A stretch of 64,000 bases of DNA. It comes from Sphingomonas sp. TREG-RG-20F-R18-01. Its GTDB lineage: Bacteria; Pseudomonadota; Alphaproteobacteria; Sphingomonadales; Sphingomonadaceae. The position numbers and the translations under genes are program-made. Under the pieces are notes generated by a model. It saw only the letters and a list, made by a program, of their open reading frames with translations. It ran no database searches and was not told the origin of the DNA. Location: contig NZ_JAKNQQ010000006.1 of assembly GCF_022662475.1 (NCBI RefSeq), positions 186,001-250,000 of the forward strand. Direction: 5' to 3'. Below, one piece after another: positions 1 through 9,851 of the stretch. The first letter of the stretch is position 1, and every line of letters begins with the position of its first letter.

Positions 1-283
1 GTGCTCGGCATGAGTGGTGCGCCGGCAGCAGCAGGGTGCGATCGCGATCGGGCAGGTCGCCGCGCCCGCAAGATCCGCCATCATCGCGCGCAATAGCGTG
101 AGCGGGCGACGGAACTGCGCACCGAATCCGTCCATCACTGCCTGCGCGGCGTGCGCGTCGTTCAGCCCGTGCGCGCCCATCCGCCGGAAGGCGAACAGCA
201 GCAACCGGGCATTGGCGTCATCCGGCAACAGGTGCGGGAGCGTTGCCGCAAGGGCCGTGGCAGAAGGCTGATTCGAGGACATA
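1..283 (-). CDS. DUF6628-like small protein (3' end cut off by window edge)
   Basis: The reading frame starts at the ATG at 281-283 and stays open to the window edge, giving about 94 visible residues, so the C-terminus is missing. The visible part has a leucine and arginine rich middle and then a triple cysteine (CCC) near residue 85. This resembles the small sphingomonad family DUF6628, whose function is unknown to me; the assignment is from memory of the family's look. It lies 69 bp downstream of folC on the same strand and has its own Fur-like palindrome in that gap. An iron-linked role is therefore an inference. Confidence 0.55.
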
Positions 284-325
284 AGCGGAGGCTCCGTAGG
301 GTGCGGGCATCCTCGGTCAGTCGCT

Positions 326-344
326 ATTGCAAGTCAATCGCAAT
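326..344 (-). promoter_or_regulatory. Fur-box-like palindrome upstream of the DUF6628-like gene
   Basis: A 19-bp imperfect palindrome has half-sites ATTGC (326-330) and GCAAT (340-344) around a 9-bp AT-rich centre. Its size and half-sites resemble alphaproteobacterial Fur or iron-response operators. It lies 43 bp upstream of the DUF6628-like start, in the gap after folC. The call rests on pattern only. Confidence 0.45.
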
Positions 345-352
345 AATATCGT

Positions 353-1687
353 TCAATCTGGCAGTTCGCCGTTTGCCCGGAGCACTTCGCCCGCAAGGTA
401 GAGCGAGCCCAGGACGAGCACGATCGGAGGCTCGGCCTGATCCGCGATTTCGGCGATGTCGCGCAGCGCACCCGCGACATCTGGCGCGGTATGGGTAGCA
501 AGTCCAAGGGTATGCGCCGTCGCTGCGAGGGCGGCGGGGGTGTGGTGTTCGTGCGCCGCGATCGGCACCGCGTGGAGTGTCGTCGCGATCGCGGCGAACG
601 GCGCGAGTAGTCCGGCCGGATCCTTGTTGGCGAGCATCCCGAACACGAGGTGGACCTCGCTCCGTCCGACGCCCGGGTTGGCGATGGCGCGCACCGTCGC
701 CGCGATCGCGCCGGCGGCGGCGGGATTGTGCCCGCCGTCGAGCCACAACTGACTACCGGGCGGGAGCAGGTCGACGAGCGGCCCGGGATGCAGGCGCTGC
801 ATCCGCGCAGGCCAGCGCGTATCGCGGGCGGCGGCGGCATACGCCTCGGTCGGGATCGCCAGCGCCGTCTGGTGGCGGAGCATCGCGATGGCGAGCGCGA
901 GATTGCCCGGCTGATGCGGGCCTGCCATTGCGGGCAGCGGGGTCTCGACCGTCCCGCCAGCGTCTTCGTACCGGAGCATCGCGGCATCGGTCTCCATGTG
1001 CCAGGCCGTGCCGAGCGGAAGGACATGCGCGCCCGCCTGCATCGCCACCGTGGCGACCCGCGCGGCGCTGTCGGGTTCATAGGCCATCGTGACGAGCGCG
1101 ACGCCGGGCTTGGCGATCCCGGCCTTCTCGCCGGCGATGCCCACCGCCGTATCGCCGAGGAAGCTCTGGTGATCGATCCCGAGCTGCGCGATGCCGGTGA
1201 TGAGCGGGCGCGCGATGACGTTGGTCGCATCGAGCCGTCCGCCGAGGCCGACCTCGATCACGCACGCATCCGCCGGTGTCCGCGCGAAGGCGAGGAATGC
1301 GGCGGCAGTGGTGACCTCGAAAAAGCTCGCACCGATATCGCCGCCCGCATCGAGCACTTCCTCGAGCAGCGCTGCGAGCAGGGCGTCGTCGATCAGCTGC
1401 CCGGCGATGCGGATCCGTTCGTTGAAGCGGACGAGATGCGGGCTGGTATAGGCGTGGACGGCGTATCCCGCCGCCTCGAGCGCGGTGCGCAGGAACGCGC
1501 AGGTCGATCCCTTGCCGTTGGTCCCCGCGACATGGAATACCGGGGGGAGGCGGTGCTGCGGGTTGCCCAGCCGGTCGAGCAGGAGCGTGATGCGCTCGAG
1601 CCCGAGGATGTCGGCACCGGGGGACAATGCCCACAGCCGGTCGAGCTGCGCCTGAACGGCGGTATTATCGGAGACGGCGTGGTCCAT
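353..1687 (-). CDS. folC: Bifunctional dihydrofolate/folylpolyglutamate synthase
   Basis: FolC adds glutamate to dihydropteroate and tetrahydrofolate with ATP in the cytoplasm. The 444-residue protein has the Mur-ligase-type ATP loop GTNGKGST at residues 55-62, followed by TSPHLVRFNERI, and later an LDGGHNP motif typical of FolC. I chose the ATG at 1685-1687 (MDHAVSDN). The frame stays open further upstream, but that part merely translates a palindromic repeat. It is the last biosynthetic gene of the trpB-orf-trpA-accD-folC series and is separated from accD by about 145 bp holding two repeat copies. Confidence 0.95.
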   Translation of the reverse strand: MDHAVSDNTAVQAQLDRLWALSPGADILGLERITLLLDRLGNPQHRLPPVFHVAGTNGKGSTCAFLRTALEAAGYAVHAYTSPHLVRFNERIRIAGQLIDDALLAALLEEVLDAGGDIGASFFEVTTAAAFLAFARTPADACVIEVGLGGRLDATNVIARPLITGIAQLGIDHQSFLGDTAVGIAGEKAGIAKPGVALVTMAYEPDSAARVATVAMQAGAHVLPLGTAWHMETDAAMLRYEDAGGTVETPLPAMAGPHQPGNLALAIAMLRHQTALAIPTEAYAAAARDTRWPARMQRLHPGPLVDLLPPGSQLWLDGGHNPAAAGAIAATVRAIANPGVGRSEVHLVFGMLANKDPAGLLAPFAAIATTLHAVPIAAHEHHTPAALAATAHTLGLATHTAPDVAGALRDIAEIADQAEPPIVLVLGSLYLAGEVLRANGELPD

Positions 1688-1697
1688 CTTTTCTTCT

Positions 1698-1824
1698 CCC
1701 TCTCCCCGCTTGCGGGGAGAGGGCCGGGGAGAGGGGCGGTCCAGCACGCCACCCCAACCGTACTGCCCCTCTCCCTCGCTTCGGCTTCGCCTCGCTTGCC
1801 CTCTCCCCGCAAGCGGGGAGAGGG
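1698..1824. repeat. Two copies of a palindromic repeat between accD and folC
   Basis: Two 26-bp perfect hairpin-forming palindromes sit at 1698-1723 and 1799-1824, each built as CCCTCTCCCCGC, a two-base loop, then GCGGGGAGAGGG. The DNA between them holds further related CTCTCCC segments. Such REP-like units are typical intergenic repeats in sphingomonads. They may form a transcript processing or attenuation structure between accD and folC. Confidence 0.8.
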
Positions 1825-1831
1825 AGATTGG

Positions 1832-2692
1832 TCACGCCACCGCCCGCTTGCTGCAGAGGTAATCGATCAAACTCGCCAGCGTCGCGCGCAGGTCGCGGCG
1901 GTGCTTGACCATATCGATCATCCCATGCTCGAGCAGATATTCCGCGCGCTGGAACCCGTCGGGCAGTTTCTCGCGGATCGTCTGTTCGATCACGCGCTGC
2001 CCGGCAAAGCCGATCAGCGCGCCCGGCTCGGCGATCTGCACGTCGCCGAGCATCGCATAGCTTGCGGTGACGCCGCCCGTGGTCGGATCGGTGAGCACGA
2101 CGATATAGGGCAGCCCCGCATCGTGGAGCATCTGGATCGCCACCGTCGCGCGCGGCATCTGCATCAGCGAGAGAATGCCCTCCTGCATCCGCGCGCCGCC
2201 CGCTGCGGTGAAGATGATGTACGGGCAATTGTCCTCGATCGCGGTCTCGACCCCACGAACGAACGCCTCGCCCACGGCGAGACCCATCGACCCGCCCATG
2301 AACGCAAAGTCCTGCACCCCGATGACCGCGCGGCGCCCGTCGATCGTCCCGCGCGCGGTGATCAGCGCGTCGCCTTCGGAAGTCGCCGCGCGCGCCGCCT
2401 TGATCCGATCGGCATAGCGTTTGGTGTCGCGGAACTTGAGCGGATCGTCGGGGACCTTGGGCAGCGGTACGATCGTGTAAGAGCCTGCGTCGAAGACGTA
2501 TTGGAAGCGCAGTAGCGGCCCGATCCGTTCATGATGATCGCAATGCGGACAGACGTAGAGATTGTCCTCGAGCTCCTTGACGAACACCATCTGCCCGCAG
2601 CCCTTGCACTTGTGCCAGAGCGTGTCGGGCGTCTCCTTCTTGATCGGGACGACGAGCGAGAGTGCGTTGCGGACGCTGGTGAGCCAGGTCAT
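1832..2692 (-). CDS. accD: Acetyl-CoA carboxylase carboxyltransferase subunit beta
   Basis: AccD is the beta half of the carboxyltransferase that makes malonyl-CoA for fatty acid synthesis. The 286-residue protein begins with the expected four-cysteine zinc ribbon (C29, C32, C48, C51). The crotonase-like carboxyltransferase core follows, with motifs such as GGARMQEG and a glycine-rich [12 protein letters not shown] segment. The start codon overlaps the trpA stop by 4 bp, so translation is probably coupled to the trp genes. The length is normal for the family. Confidence 0.97.
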   Translation of the reverse strand: MTWLTSVRNALSLVVPIKKETPDTLWHKCKGCGQMVFVKELEDNLYVCPHCDHHERIGPLLRFQYVFDAGSYTIVPLPKVPDDPLKFRDTKRYADRIKAARAATSEGDALITARGTIDGRRAVIGVQDFAFMGGSMGLAVGEAFVRGVETAIEDNCPYIIFTAAGGARMQEGILSLMQMPRATVAIQMLHDAGLPYIVVLTDPTTGGVTASYAMLGDVQIAEPGALIGFAGQRVIEQTIREKLPDGFQRAEYLLEHGMIDMVKHRRDLRATLASLIDYLCSKRAVA

Positions 2693-3492
2693 GCGGGGAT
2701 TCCTTCGCGGGCGGCGTGGACGGCCGTCGACAGGGATTGGATATACGCGCGCACCGCGTCCGGCGCGGCGGCACCGTGTTGCGCGACCAACTCGACGATC
2801 GCCGAGCCGACGACGACGCCGTCCGCGACCTTGGCGATCGCTGCCGCCTGATCCGGCGTGCGGACGCCGAAACCGACCGCGATCGGCAAGTCGGTCGACG
2901 CCTTCAACCGCGCGACCGCGGATTCGATCGAGGCCTGGGCCGCCTGTTGCAGTCCGGTGATTCCGGCGACCGAAACGTAATAGACGAAGCCGCTCGCGCC
3001 ATCGAGCACGGCGGGCAGGCGTGCCGCGTCGGTCGTCGGCGTGGCGAGGCGGATCGGGTCGATCCCGGCGGCGCGGAGCGCGGGGCCGAGTTCGGCATCT
3101 TCCTCGGGGGGAATGTCGACGCAGATGATGCCGTCGACGCCCGCATTCTGGGCGGCGGCGGCGAACCAGTCACCCCCGCGGATCGTCATCGGATTGGCAT
3201 AGCCCATCAGCACCAGCGGCGTATCGGGATGCCGCGCACGGAATGCCTTGGCGATGCCGAGGATGTCCGCGGTACGCGTGCCCGCGAGCAAGCTGCGGAT
3301 GTTCGCGGCCTGAATCGCGGGGCCATCCGCCATCGGGTCGGTGAACGGCATGCCGAGTTCGATCACGTCCGCGCCGCCTTCGACGATCGCATCGAGGATC
3401 GCGCCGGTGGCGGCGGGGGTGGGGTCGCCCGCGGTGACGAAAGCGACGAGCGCGGGGTGGCCCTTGGCGAAGGCGGCGGAAAGGCGGCTCAT
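2689..3492 (-). CDS. trpA: Tryptophan synthase alpha chain
   Basis: TrpA cleaves indole-3-glycerol phosphate to indole, which passes to TrpB. The 267-residue TIM barrel carries the two catalytic acids in [15 protein letters not shown] (E45 and D56, matching E49 and D60 of the E. coli enzyme). It also has the phosphate-binding GFGVRTPDQ segment near residue 210. It overlaps accD downstream and the small membrane ORF upstream by 4 bp each. trpB is thus separated from trpA by one inserted small gene. Confidence 0.97.
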   Translation of the reverse strand: MSRLSAAFAKGHPALVAFVTAGDPTPAATGAILDAIVEGGADVIELGMPFTDPMADGPAIQAANIRSLLAGTRTADILGIAKAFRARHPDTPLVLMGYANPMTIRGGDWFAAAAQNAGVDGIICVDIPPEEDAELGPALRAAGIDPIRLATPTTDAARLPAVLDGASGFVYYVSVAGITGLQQAAQASIESAVARLKASTDLPIAVGFGVRTPDQAAAIAKVADGVVVGSAIVELVAQHGAAAPDAVRAYIQSLSTAVHAAREGIPA

Positions 3493-3694
3493 CTTCCCGA
3501 CCTCCAGTTGCCGAAGAGGTTGCTCGCGGCACCCGCAATCGCGCCGATCTTACCAGAATCGAGCGCGCGCGGGACGTGCAGCGTCCAGCGTTGCAGATCG
3601 ATCCCGAACGCGCTGACCTCGCGCACGATCAGTGCGACCACCGCGCCGACGACGGCAGCGGTGACGACATCGGAAATCCCGCCCCCGCGCGCGC

Positions 3695-3698
<4 letters not shown>
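3489..3698 (-). CDS. Small membrane protein of unknown function between trpB and trpA
   Basis: This 69-codon gene starts at the ATG at 3696-3698 and overlaps trpB by 4 bp at its start and trpA by 4 bp at its end. The tight double coupling strongly supports it being translated. Residues 10-25 ([16 protein letters not shown]) form one hydrophobic helix. The rest is short and polar, with an amphipathic alanine and glycine rich tail. I recognise no family. A one-helix membrane protein could tether or modulate the complex, but that is speculation. Confidence 0.75.
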
Positions 3699-4951
<1,253 letters not shown>

Positions 4952-5113
4952 CGGCTGTGCGTTTAGCAGGATGCGGGCGGGTTCCAAGGGGGTTTGCCAT
5001 ACCGGGCGTCGTCCCCGCTGATAGCACGAGAGACTCACGCGCAGCCGCGAGGCCGCCTGCGGTGATCCCGTCCCGGGTAGGTCGCTGGACCGCTGCCCTG
5101 AGGCGCCTCTTCT

Positions 5114-5191
5114 CTTCGTGGCTTTGCGTCTTTGGGTGATCAAGTCTTCATACGGACAGAAGATCTGGCACCAAGCCACAGAGGCACGAAG
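5114..5191. repeat. Imperfect inverted repeat related to the GxxExxY-flanking repeat
   Basis: A segment beginning CTTCGTGGCTTTG (5114-5135) faces a segment ending GAGGCACGAAG (5171-5191), about 35 bp apart. Both halves resemble the 27-bp inverted repeats around the GxxExxY gene at 20.2-20.7 kb, but in the opposite order and with no gene between. It may be a remnant or a solo element. The rest of the 276-bp trpB upstream gap shows nothing else that I can support. Confidence 0.5.
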
Positions 5192-5227
5192 AGCGTTCGG
5201 GCCAGGAGCTACGGCGTTCAGGCCTCT

Positions 5228-5740
5228 TCAGGCCGGAGTCAGACGCGCCTGTATCGACTGGATCCGTGCCGCCTGCGCGTCGAGCGCAGCCTGCGCGGTC
5301 TGGCGCAGCGTGGCGATCGCCGGATATTCGGGCTTGCCACTCGCCGCGCGCGTCAGCGCGAGTTCGTCGATATCGGTGATCGTCGACGAGGTCGTTGCGC
5401 GCAAACCGTCGAGTTGCCCGAGCGCGGTCTGCGCCGCAATCCAGCGGTCGCTGCCGACCGCATCGCCATGTGCCGCCTTGGCCAGCCGATCCGCCGAGTC
5501 CGCCGCGACATCGAACGCCTTGCCAGCGGTATCGATCGCCTTCTGAAGGTCGACCAGGGTCGCATCGGTTGCCGGATCGGGTTCCACGATCGTCACCGGG
5601 GCGACGGGCTCGGCATCGCTGCGTGACTCGATCGGGCGCGGCAACAACGACGGGAAGGTGGCGGACCGGGGCGCCACGCAGCCGCCGGTCAAAAGCAGCA
5701 ACACGGGGACAAGATGGCTGAGCGCTGAACGATGGGTCAT
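5228..5740 (-). CDS. Putative lipoprotein of unknown function
   Basis: The ATG at 5738-5740 gives a 170-residue protein with a hydrophobic signal and a lipobox-like LLTGGC ending at C21. It would be exported and possibly lipid-anchored. The mature part is alanine rich and mostly helical, with a VDLQKAIDTAGKAFDVAADSA heptad-like stretch (quoted here as a short sample only). I recognise no enzyme motif. Upstream in-frame sequence to 5869 would overlap the tRNA gene, so the shorter start is preferred. The gene is divergent from tRNA-Arg. Confidence 0.7.
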   Translation of the reverse strand: MTHRSALSHLVPVLLLLTGGCVAPRSATFPSLLPRPIESRSDAEPVAPVTIVEPDPATDATLVDLQKAIDTAGKAFDVAADSADRLAKAAHGDAVGSDRWIAAQTALGQLDGLRATTSSTITDIDELALTRAASGKPEYPAIATLRQTAQAALDAQAARIQSIQARLTPA

Positions 5741-5821
5741 TTGCGTTTGCTCTATGCCGATGGCCGGGCGGGCGCAACGTACGAAGGAAGGGACAAAGTT
5801 TGTCGAATTGCGGAAAAGCGC

Positions 5822-5850
5822 TTGCGCCCTCCGAAAGTGCCCGCTAACAG
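5822..5850 (+). promoter_or_regulatory. Candidate promoter of tRNA-Arg
   Basis: TTGCGC (5822-5827) and TAACAG (5845-5850) are 17 bp apart and end 12 bp before the tRNA. The -35 and -10 elements are weak against the consensus but correctly spaced. Confidence 0.35.
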
Positions 5851-5861
5851 CGCCTCTCCAC

Positions 5862-5938
5862 GCACCCATAGCTCAGCTGGATAGAGCATCAGACTACGAA
5901 TCTGAGGGTCGGGCGTTCGAATCGCTCTGGGTGCACCA
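5862..5938 (+). tRNA. tRNA-Arg (anticodon ACG)
   Basis: The 77-nt cloverleaf has a perfect acceptor stem (GCACCCA with TGGGTGC), a D-arm containing AGCTCAGCTGGATAGAGC, and an anticodon stem TCAGA/TCTGA. The loop CTACGAA has anticodon ACG at 5896-5898, and a TTCGAATC T-loop follows. CCA is encoded at 5936-5938. ACG is read as ICG after deamination and decodes CGN arginine codons. Confidence 0.97.
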
Positions 5939-5964
5939 TCTCTTTCCGCCGAACGGCGGGCATG

Positions 5965-5993
5965 GGCCGGGACAGCAATGTCCCGGCCTTTTT
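5965..5993 (+). terminator. Rho-independent terminator after tRNA-Arg
   Basis: A perfect 10-bp stem (GGCCGGGACA with TGTCCCGGCC), a 4-base loop, and a run of five T form a textbook intrinsic terminator 26 bp after the tRNA. Confidence 0.9.
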
Positions 5994-6058
5994 CGCGTCT
6001 GAGGAAGGGCGGGCAGGTCGCCAGCCGGCGTCGGGCGGCGCGCTCGATGCAGCCGCCG

Positions 6059-6835
6059 TCAGCTGGCCCGGGCAACTTCCGCAAGCACGCGCGCGGCATA
6101 TTCCGGGCGGCAGATGAGCACGTCGGGCAGCAGCGGGTCGCGACAATTGTAGACCAATGCGCTTCCGTCGATGCGTGAGGTATGCAGGCCGGCCGCCCGG
6201 GCGACCGCTACCGGCGCGCAATTGTCCCATTCATATTGTCCGCCAGCGTGTAGGTAGATTTCGGCTCGGCCGTCGACCACCGCCATCGCCTTGGCGCCGG
6301 CGGACCCCATCGGGATCAGGTCCGCGTCCAGCGCGGCCGCAACCGCGTCGACCACCGGATGCGCGCGCGTGCGGCTGACGACCATCCTGGGGCGCGCCGG
6401 GACCGTGTCCCATCGCGGCGGCGTGTCATCGGATCCATAGATGCGCCGGGCGGCGGGGAGCGCTACGGCGCCGATCACCGGGACGCTGTCGATCGCCAGC
6501 CCGATATGGACCGCCCAGTCATCGCGGCGTTCGCGGAATTCGCGCGTTCCGTCGAGCGGATCGACGACCCACACGCGGCGTGCGGAACAGCGCAGCCCGT
6601 CGTCGGCCGATTCCTCCGACAGGACATAATCGTCCGGTCGTGCTCGCCGCAACAGATCGAGGATCAGCGCATTGGCTTCGCTGTCCCCGCGTGGGCCAAG
6701 ATCTGCGTCGGCGCAAGCGCCGGCAACGCACAGATCGCGCAACAATGCCGCGGCGGCGAGCGCCACGCGACGCGCGACCTGCGCATCGGTTTGGTCGGGG
6801 TTCTGATCGGCAGGGTTCAAAGATCGGGACTCCAC
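6059..6835 (-). CDS. cysQ: 3'(2'),5'-bisphosphate nucleotidase
   Basis: CysQ hydrolyses PAP (3'-phosphoadenosine 5'-phosphate), which accumulates when PAPS is used for sulfation or reduction, to AMP. The 258-residue protein belongs to the inositol-monophosphatase fold and shows the metal-binding motif DPLDGT at residues 92-97 and EES near residue 74. The start is a GTG at 6833-6835, which overlaps the end of cysNC by 19 bp. It is the third gene of the cysD-cysNC-cysQ operon, which fits removal of the by-product of sulfate activation. Confidence 0.93.
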   Translation of the reverse strand: MESRSLNPADQNPDQTDAQVARRVALAAAALLRDLCVAGACADADLGPRGDSEANALILDLLRRARPDDYVLSEESADDGLRCSARRVWVVDPLDGTREFRERRDDWAVHIGLAIDSVPVIGAVALPAARRIYGSDDTPPRWDTVPARPRMVVSRTRAHPVVDAVAAALDADLIPMGSAGAKAMAVVDGRAEIYLHAGGQYEWDNCAPVAVARAAGLHTSRIDGSALVYNCRDPLLPDVLICRPEYAARVLAEVARAS

Positions 6836-8769
6836 ACGCCCATGATGTGCTGGACGATTCGCTCGGCGGCATCCTCGGGGCTCTCCCGGGTGGTGTCGAT
6901 GCGAATGTCGGGGCGTTCCGGCGCTTCATACGGGCTGGAGATGCCGGTGAAATTCACGATCGTCCCGCTGCGGGCCTTGGCGTACAGCCCCTTCACGTCG
7001 CGCGCCTCGGCCGTGGCGAGCGGCGTGTCCACGAAGATCTCGACGAATTCGGCCGGCAGCATCGCCCGCACCATCTCGCGCTCGGCCCGGAACGGCGAGA
7101 TGAACGCGGTCAGGACGATCAGCCCGGCGTCGGTCATCAGCTTCGCCACCTCGCCGATCCGTCGGATATTCTCCACCCGGTCGGCGTCGGTAAAGCCGAG
7201 ATCCTTGTTGAGTCCGTGCCGAACGTTGTCACCGTCGAGCAGGAAGCTGTGCCGCCCGAGCGCGAACAGCTTCTTTTCGACCAGATTGGCGATCGTCGAC
7301 TTGCCCGACCCCGACAGGCCGGTGAACCACAGCAGCCGTGGCACCTGCCCCTTTTGCTGGGCATGCGCCTGTCGCGTAATGTCGATCGCCTGCCAATGGA
7401 CGTTCTGCGCCCGCCGCAAGGAGAAGCTCAGCAGCCCGGCAGCGACGGTTGCGTTGGTGGCGCGGTCGATCAGGATGAAGCCGCCGAGATCCGGCCCGTC
7501 GGCAAAGGGCTCGAACACCAGCGGGCGATCGGTATAGACCTCGGCTACCCCGATGTCGTTGAGGCCGAGCGTCTTGACCGACAATTCGGCCATGGTGTTC
7601 ACGTCGATCGCGTGGCGCGGTTCCTGGATCGTCGCGCCCACGGTCTGCGTCCCGAGCTTCAACCAGTAACTGCGGCCCGGCAGGAGCGGGGTCTGCTCCA
7701 TCCATACGATCGTCGCCTGGAACTGGTCTGCGACCTGCGGCGGCGCGTCGGCACTGGCGATGACGTCGCCGCGCGAGCAGTCGATCTCGTCTGCCAGGGT
7801 CAGCGTGACCGACTGGCCAGCGACCGCCTCCATCAGGTCGCCATGCATCGTGACGATTCGCGCGACGCTCGTCGTGCGACCCGACGGGAGGATCCGAACC
7901 GTATCGCCCGGGCGCACGCTGCCGCTCGCGATCAGGCCGGAAAAGCCGCGAAAGTCCAGACTTGGACGATTGACCCACTGGACGGGCAACCGAAAGTCGC
8001 GCGCCTGCGCCGCGTCCGCCCCGAGGTCGACCGTTTCGAGATGCTCGATCAACGTGGGGCCATCATACCACGGCATGCCGTCCGACGCGGCGACGATATT
8101 GTCGCCAGCAAGCCCCGAAATGGGGATCGCCGTGAAGTGCGCGATCCCGATCGAGTCGGCGAACGCGCGATACTCGGCGACGATGGTGTCGAACACGCCC
8201 CGGTCGTAGCCGACCAGGTCCATCTTGTTCACCGCGAGGACGACGTGGCGCAGCTTGAGCAGATGGACGAGGAAGCTGTGGCGGCGGGTCTGGGTCAGCA
8301 CGCCCTTGCGCGCGTCGATCAGGATCACCGCCGCGTCCGCGGTCGAGGCGCCCGTCACCATGTTGCGGGTATATTGTTCGTGCCCCGGAGTGTCCGCGAC
8401 GATGAACTTGCGCGAGCTGGTGGAAAAGAAGCGGTAGGCGACGTCGATCGTGATGCCCTGCTCGCGTTCCGCTGCCAGACCGTCGACCAGCAAGGCGAAA
8501 TCGATGTTCTGGCCTTGCGTGCCGACACGCTTGCTGTCCGCCTCGAGTGCGGACAGCTGGTCGGCAAAGATCGCGCGCGTATCGTAGAGCAGGCGCCCGA
8601 TCAGCGTGGACTTGCCATCATCGACCGAGCCGCAGGTGATGAAGCGCAGCAGGGATTTGTGCTGATGCTGGTCGAGATATGCGTCGATGTCCTCGGTGAT
8701 CAAAGCGTCCGGACGATAGTCGCGGTCCGTGGCCGCGGGCGAAGAGACGGACGCGAGCGTGCTGGCCAT
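6817..8769 (-). CDS. cysNC: Bifunctional sulfate adenylyltransferase subunit 1 / adenylylsulfate kinase
   Basis: This fusion makes APS with CysD and then phosphorylates it to PAPS. The N-terminal part is an EF-Tu-like GTPase with GSVDDGKS (47-54), DTPGHEQYT and NKMD motifs. The C-terminal APS kinase starts near residue 475, with the P-loop GLSGSGKST at 484-492 and the phosphoserine region FISPFRAER. The 650-residue length matches NodQ-type fusions. Its start overlaps the cysD stop by 1 bp (TGATG). Confidence 0.97.
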   Translation of the reverse strand: MASTLASVSSPAATDRDYRPDALITEDIDAYLDQHQHKSLLRFITCGSVDDGKSTLIGRLLYDTRAIFADQLSALEADSKRVGTQGQNIDFALLVDGLAAEREQGITIDVAYRFFSTSSRKFIVADTPGHEQYTRNMVTGASTADAAVILIDARKGVLTQTRRHSFLVHLLKLRHVVLAVNKMDLVGYDRGVFDTIVAEYRAFADSIGIAHFTAIPISGLAGDNIVAASDGMPWYDGPTLIEHLETVDLGADAAQARDFRLPVQWVNRPSLDFRGFSGLIASGSVRPGDTVRILPSGRTTSVARIVTMHGDLMEAVAGQSVTLTLADEIDCSRGDVIASADAPPQVADQFQATIVWMEQTPLLPGRSYWLKLGTQTVGATIQEPRHAIDVNTMAELSVKTLGLNDIGVAEVYTDRPLVFEPFADGPDLGGFILIDRATNATVAAGLLSFSLRRAQNVHWQAIDITRQAHAQQKGQVPRLLWFTGLSGSGKSTIANLVEKKLFALGRHSFLLDGDNVRHGLNKDLGFTDADRVENIRRIGEVAKLMTDAGLIVLTAFISPFRAEREMVRAMLPAEFVEIFVDTPLATAEARDVKGLYAKARSGTIVNFTGISSPYEAPERPDIRIDTTRESPEDAAERIVQHIMGVWSPDL

Positions 8770-9671
8770 CAGAAATATCCCTCCGCCTTCTTCTTTTCCA
8801 TGCTGGCGCTCTGGTCATGGTCGATTGCGCGACCCTGGCGTTCGCTGGTGGTCGTCAGCAGCATTTCCTGAATGACTTCGGAAAGGCTGGTCGCCGTGCT
8901 CTCGACCGCGCCGGTCAGCGGATAACAGCCAAGCGTCCGGAACCGGATCGAACGCTCGACCGGAACTTCGCCGGGCGCGAGCCGAAAGCGGTCGTCGTCG
9001 ACCATCAGCAGCATGCCGTCCCGCTCCACCGTCGGGCGTGGGGCCGCGAGATAGAGCGGGACGATCTCAATCTGTTCGGCAAGGATGTACTGCCAGATGT
9101 CGAGTTCGGTCCAGTTGGACAGCGGGAACACGCGCATGCTTTCCCCGCGTGCCTTGCGCGCATTGTAGAGCCGCCACACTTCGGGACGCTGCGCCTTGGG
9201 ATCCCAGCGCTGATGCGCGTTGCGGAAGCTGAAGATCCGCTCCTTCGCGCGGCTCTTTTCCTCGTCGCGCCGCGCGCCCCCGAATGCGGCGTCATAGCCG
9301 CCTGCGGCGAGCGCCTGCTTCAGCCCTTCGGTCTTCCACAGGTCGGTGTGGCGGCTGCCATGGTCGAACGGGTTGATCCCCTGCGCGGCTGCGTCAGGAT
9401 TCTTGTGGACGATCAATTCCATCCCCGCGTCCGCCGCAGCCCGGTCGCGCAGCTCGTACATCGCGCGGAATTTCCAGGTCGTGTCGACATGCAGCAGCGG
9501 GAAGGGGGGATTGCCCGGGAAAAACGCCTTCCGGGCAAGATGCAGCATCACCGCCGAATCCTTGCCGACCGAATAGAGCATCACCGGCCGTTCGGCTTCG
9601 GCGACGACCTCGCGCAGGATATGGATGCTCTCGGCTTCGAGGCGCTGCAGGTGGGTGAGCGAAACGGTCAT
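8769..9671 (-). CDS. cysD: Sulfate adenylyltransferase subunit 2
   Basis: CysD is the catalytic adenylyltransferase that joins sulfate and ATP to give APS, driven by the GTPase CysN. The 300-residue PP-loop protein has SVGKDS at residues 34-39 and the [13 protein letters not shown] segment typical of CysD. It is the first gene of the operon. A 180-bp gap separates it from the divergent glycosyltransferase gene, and I find no convincing promoter or CysB-type site there. Confidence 0.97.
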   Translation of the reverse strand: MTVSLTHLQRLEAESIHILREVVAEAERPVMLYSVGKDSAVMLHLARKAFFPGNPPFPLLHVDTTWKFRAMYELRDRAAADAGMELIVHKNPDAAAQGINPFDHGSRHTDLWKTEGLKQALAAGGYDAAFGGARRDEEKSRAKERIFSFRNAHQRWDPKAQRPEVWRLYNARKARGESMRVFPLSNWTELDIWQYILAEQIEIVPLYLAAPRPTVERDGMLLMVDDDRFRLAPGEVPVERSIRFRTLGCYPLTGAVESTATSLSEVIQEMLLTTTSERQGRAIDHDQSASMEKKKAEGYF

Positions 9672-9851
9672 GGTTCGTTGCAGATAGTGAAGAACCGCGC
9701 CGTGGCGATCAACTTCTATTGTTGCGGACGAAAGCTGCCCGTTCGGCGAATGGTTCGTCGCACGCCACGAACGCGCGGCCGCGATCCGCTTGCCGCGTTT
9801 GAGCCGGATCGATAGCGTCCTCGCGTCGAGTAACTAGTAGTGTAGCGTAAC

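Noticed and set aside
650..2515. A 621-codon open frame on the plus strand opposite folC and accD
   Set aside because: It runs antisense to two certain genes, has no domain motifs, and is rich in arginine and aspartate, as expected of a GC-rich shadow frame.
5862..5938. tRNA-Arg as an integration site of a mobile element
   Set aside because: An ordinary terminator and the cys operon follow. No integrase gene or repeated tRNA 3' end is visible.
6580..8871. A 763-codon open frame opposite cysNC
   Set aside because: It is antisense to a gene with full family motifs and has no recognisable domain.
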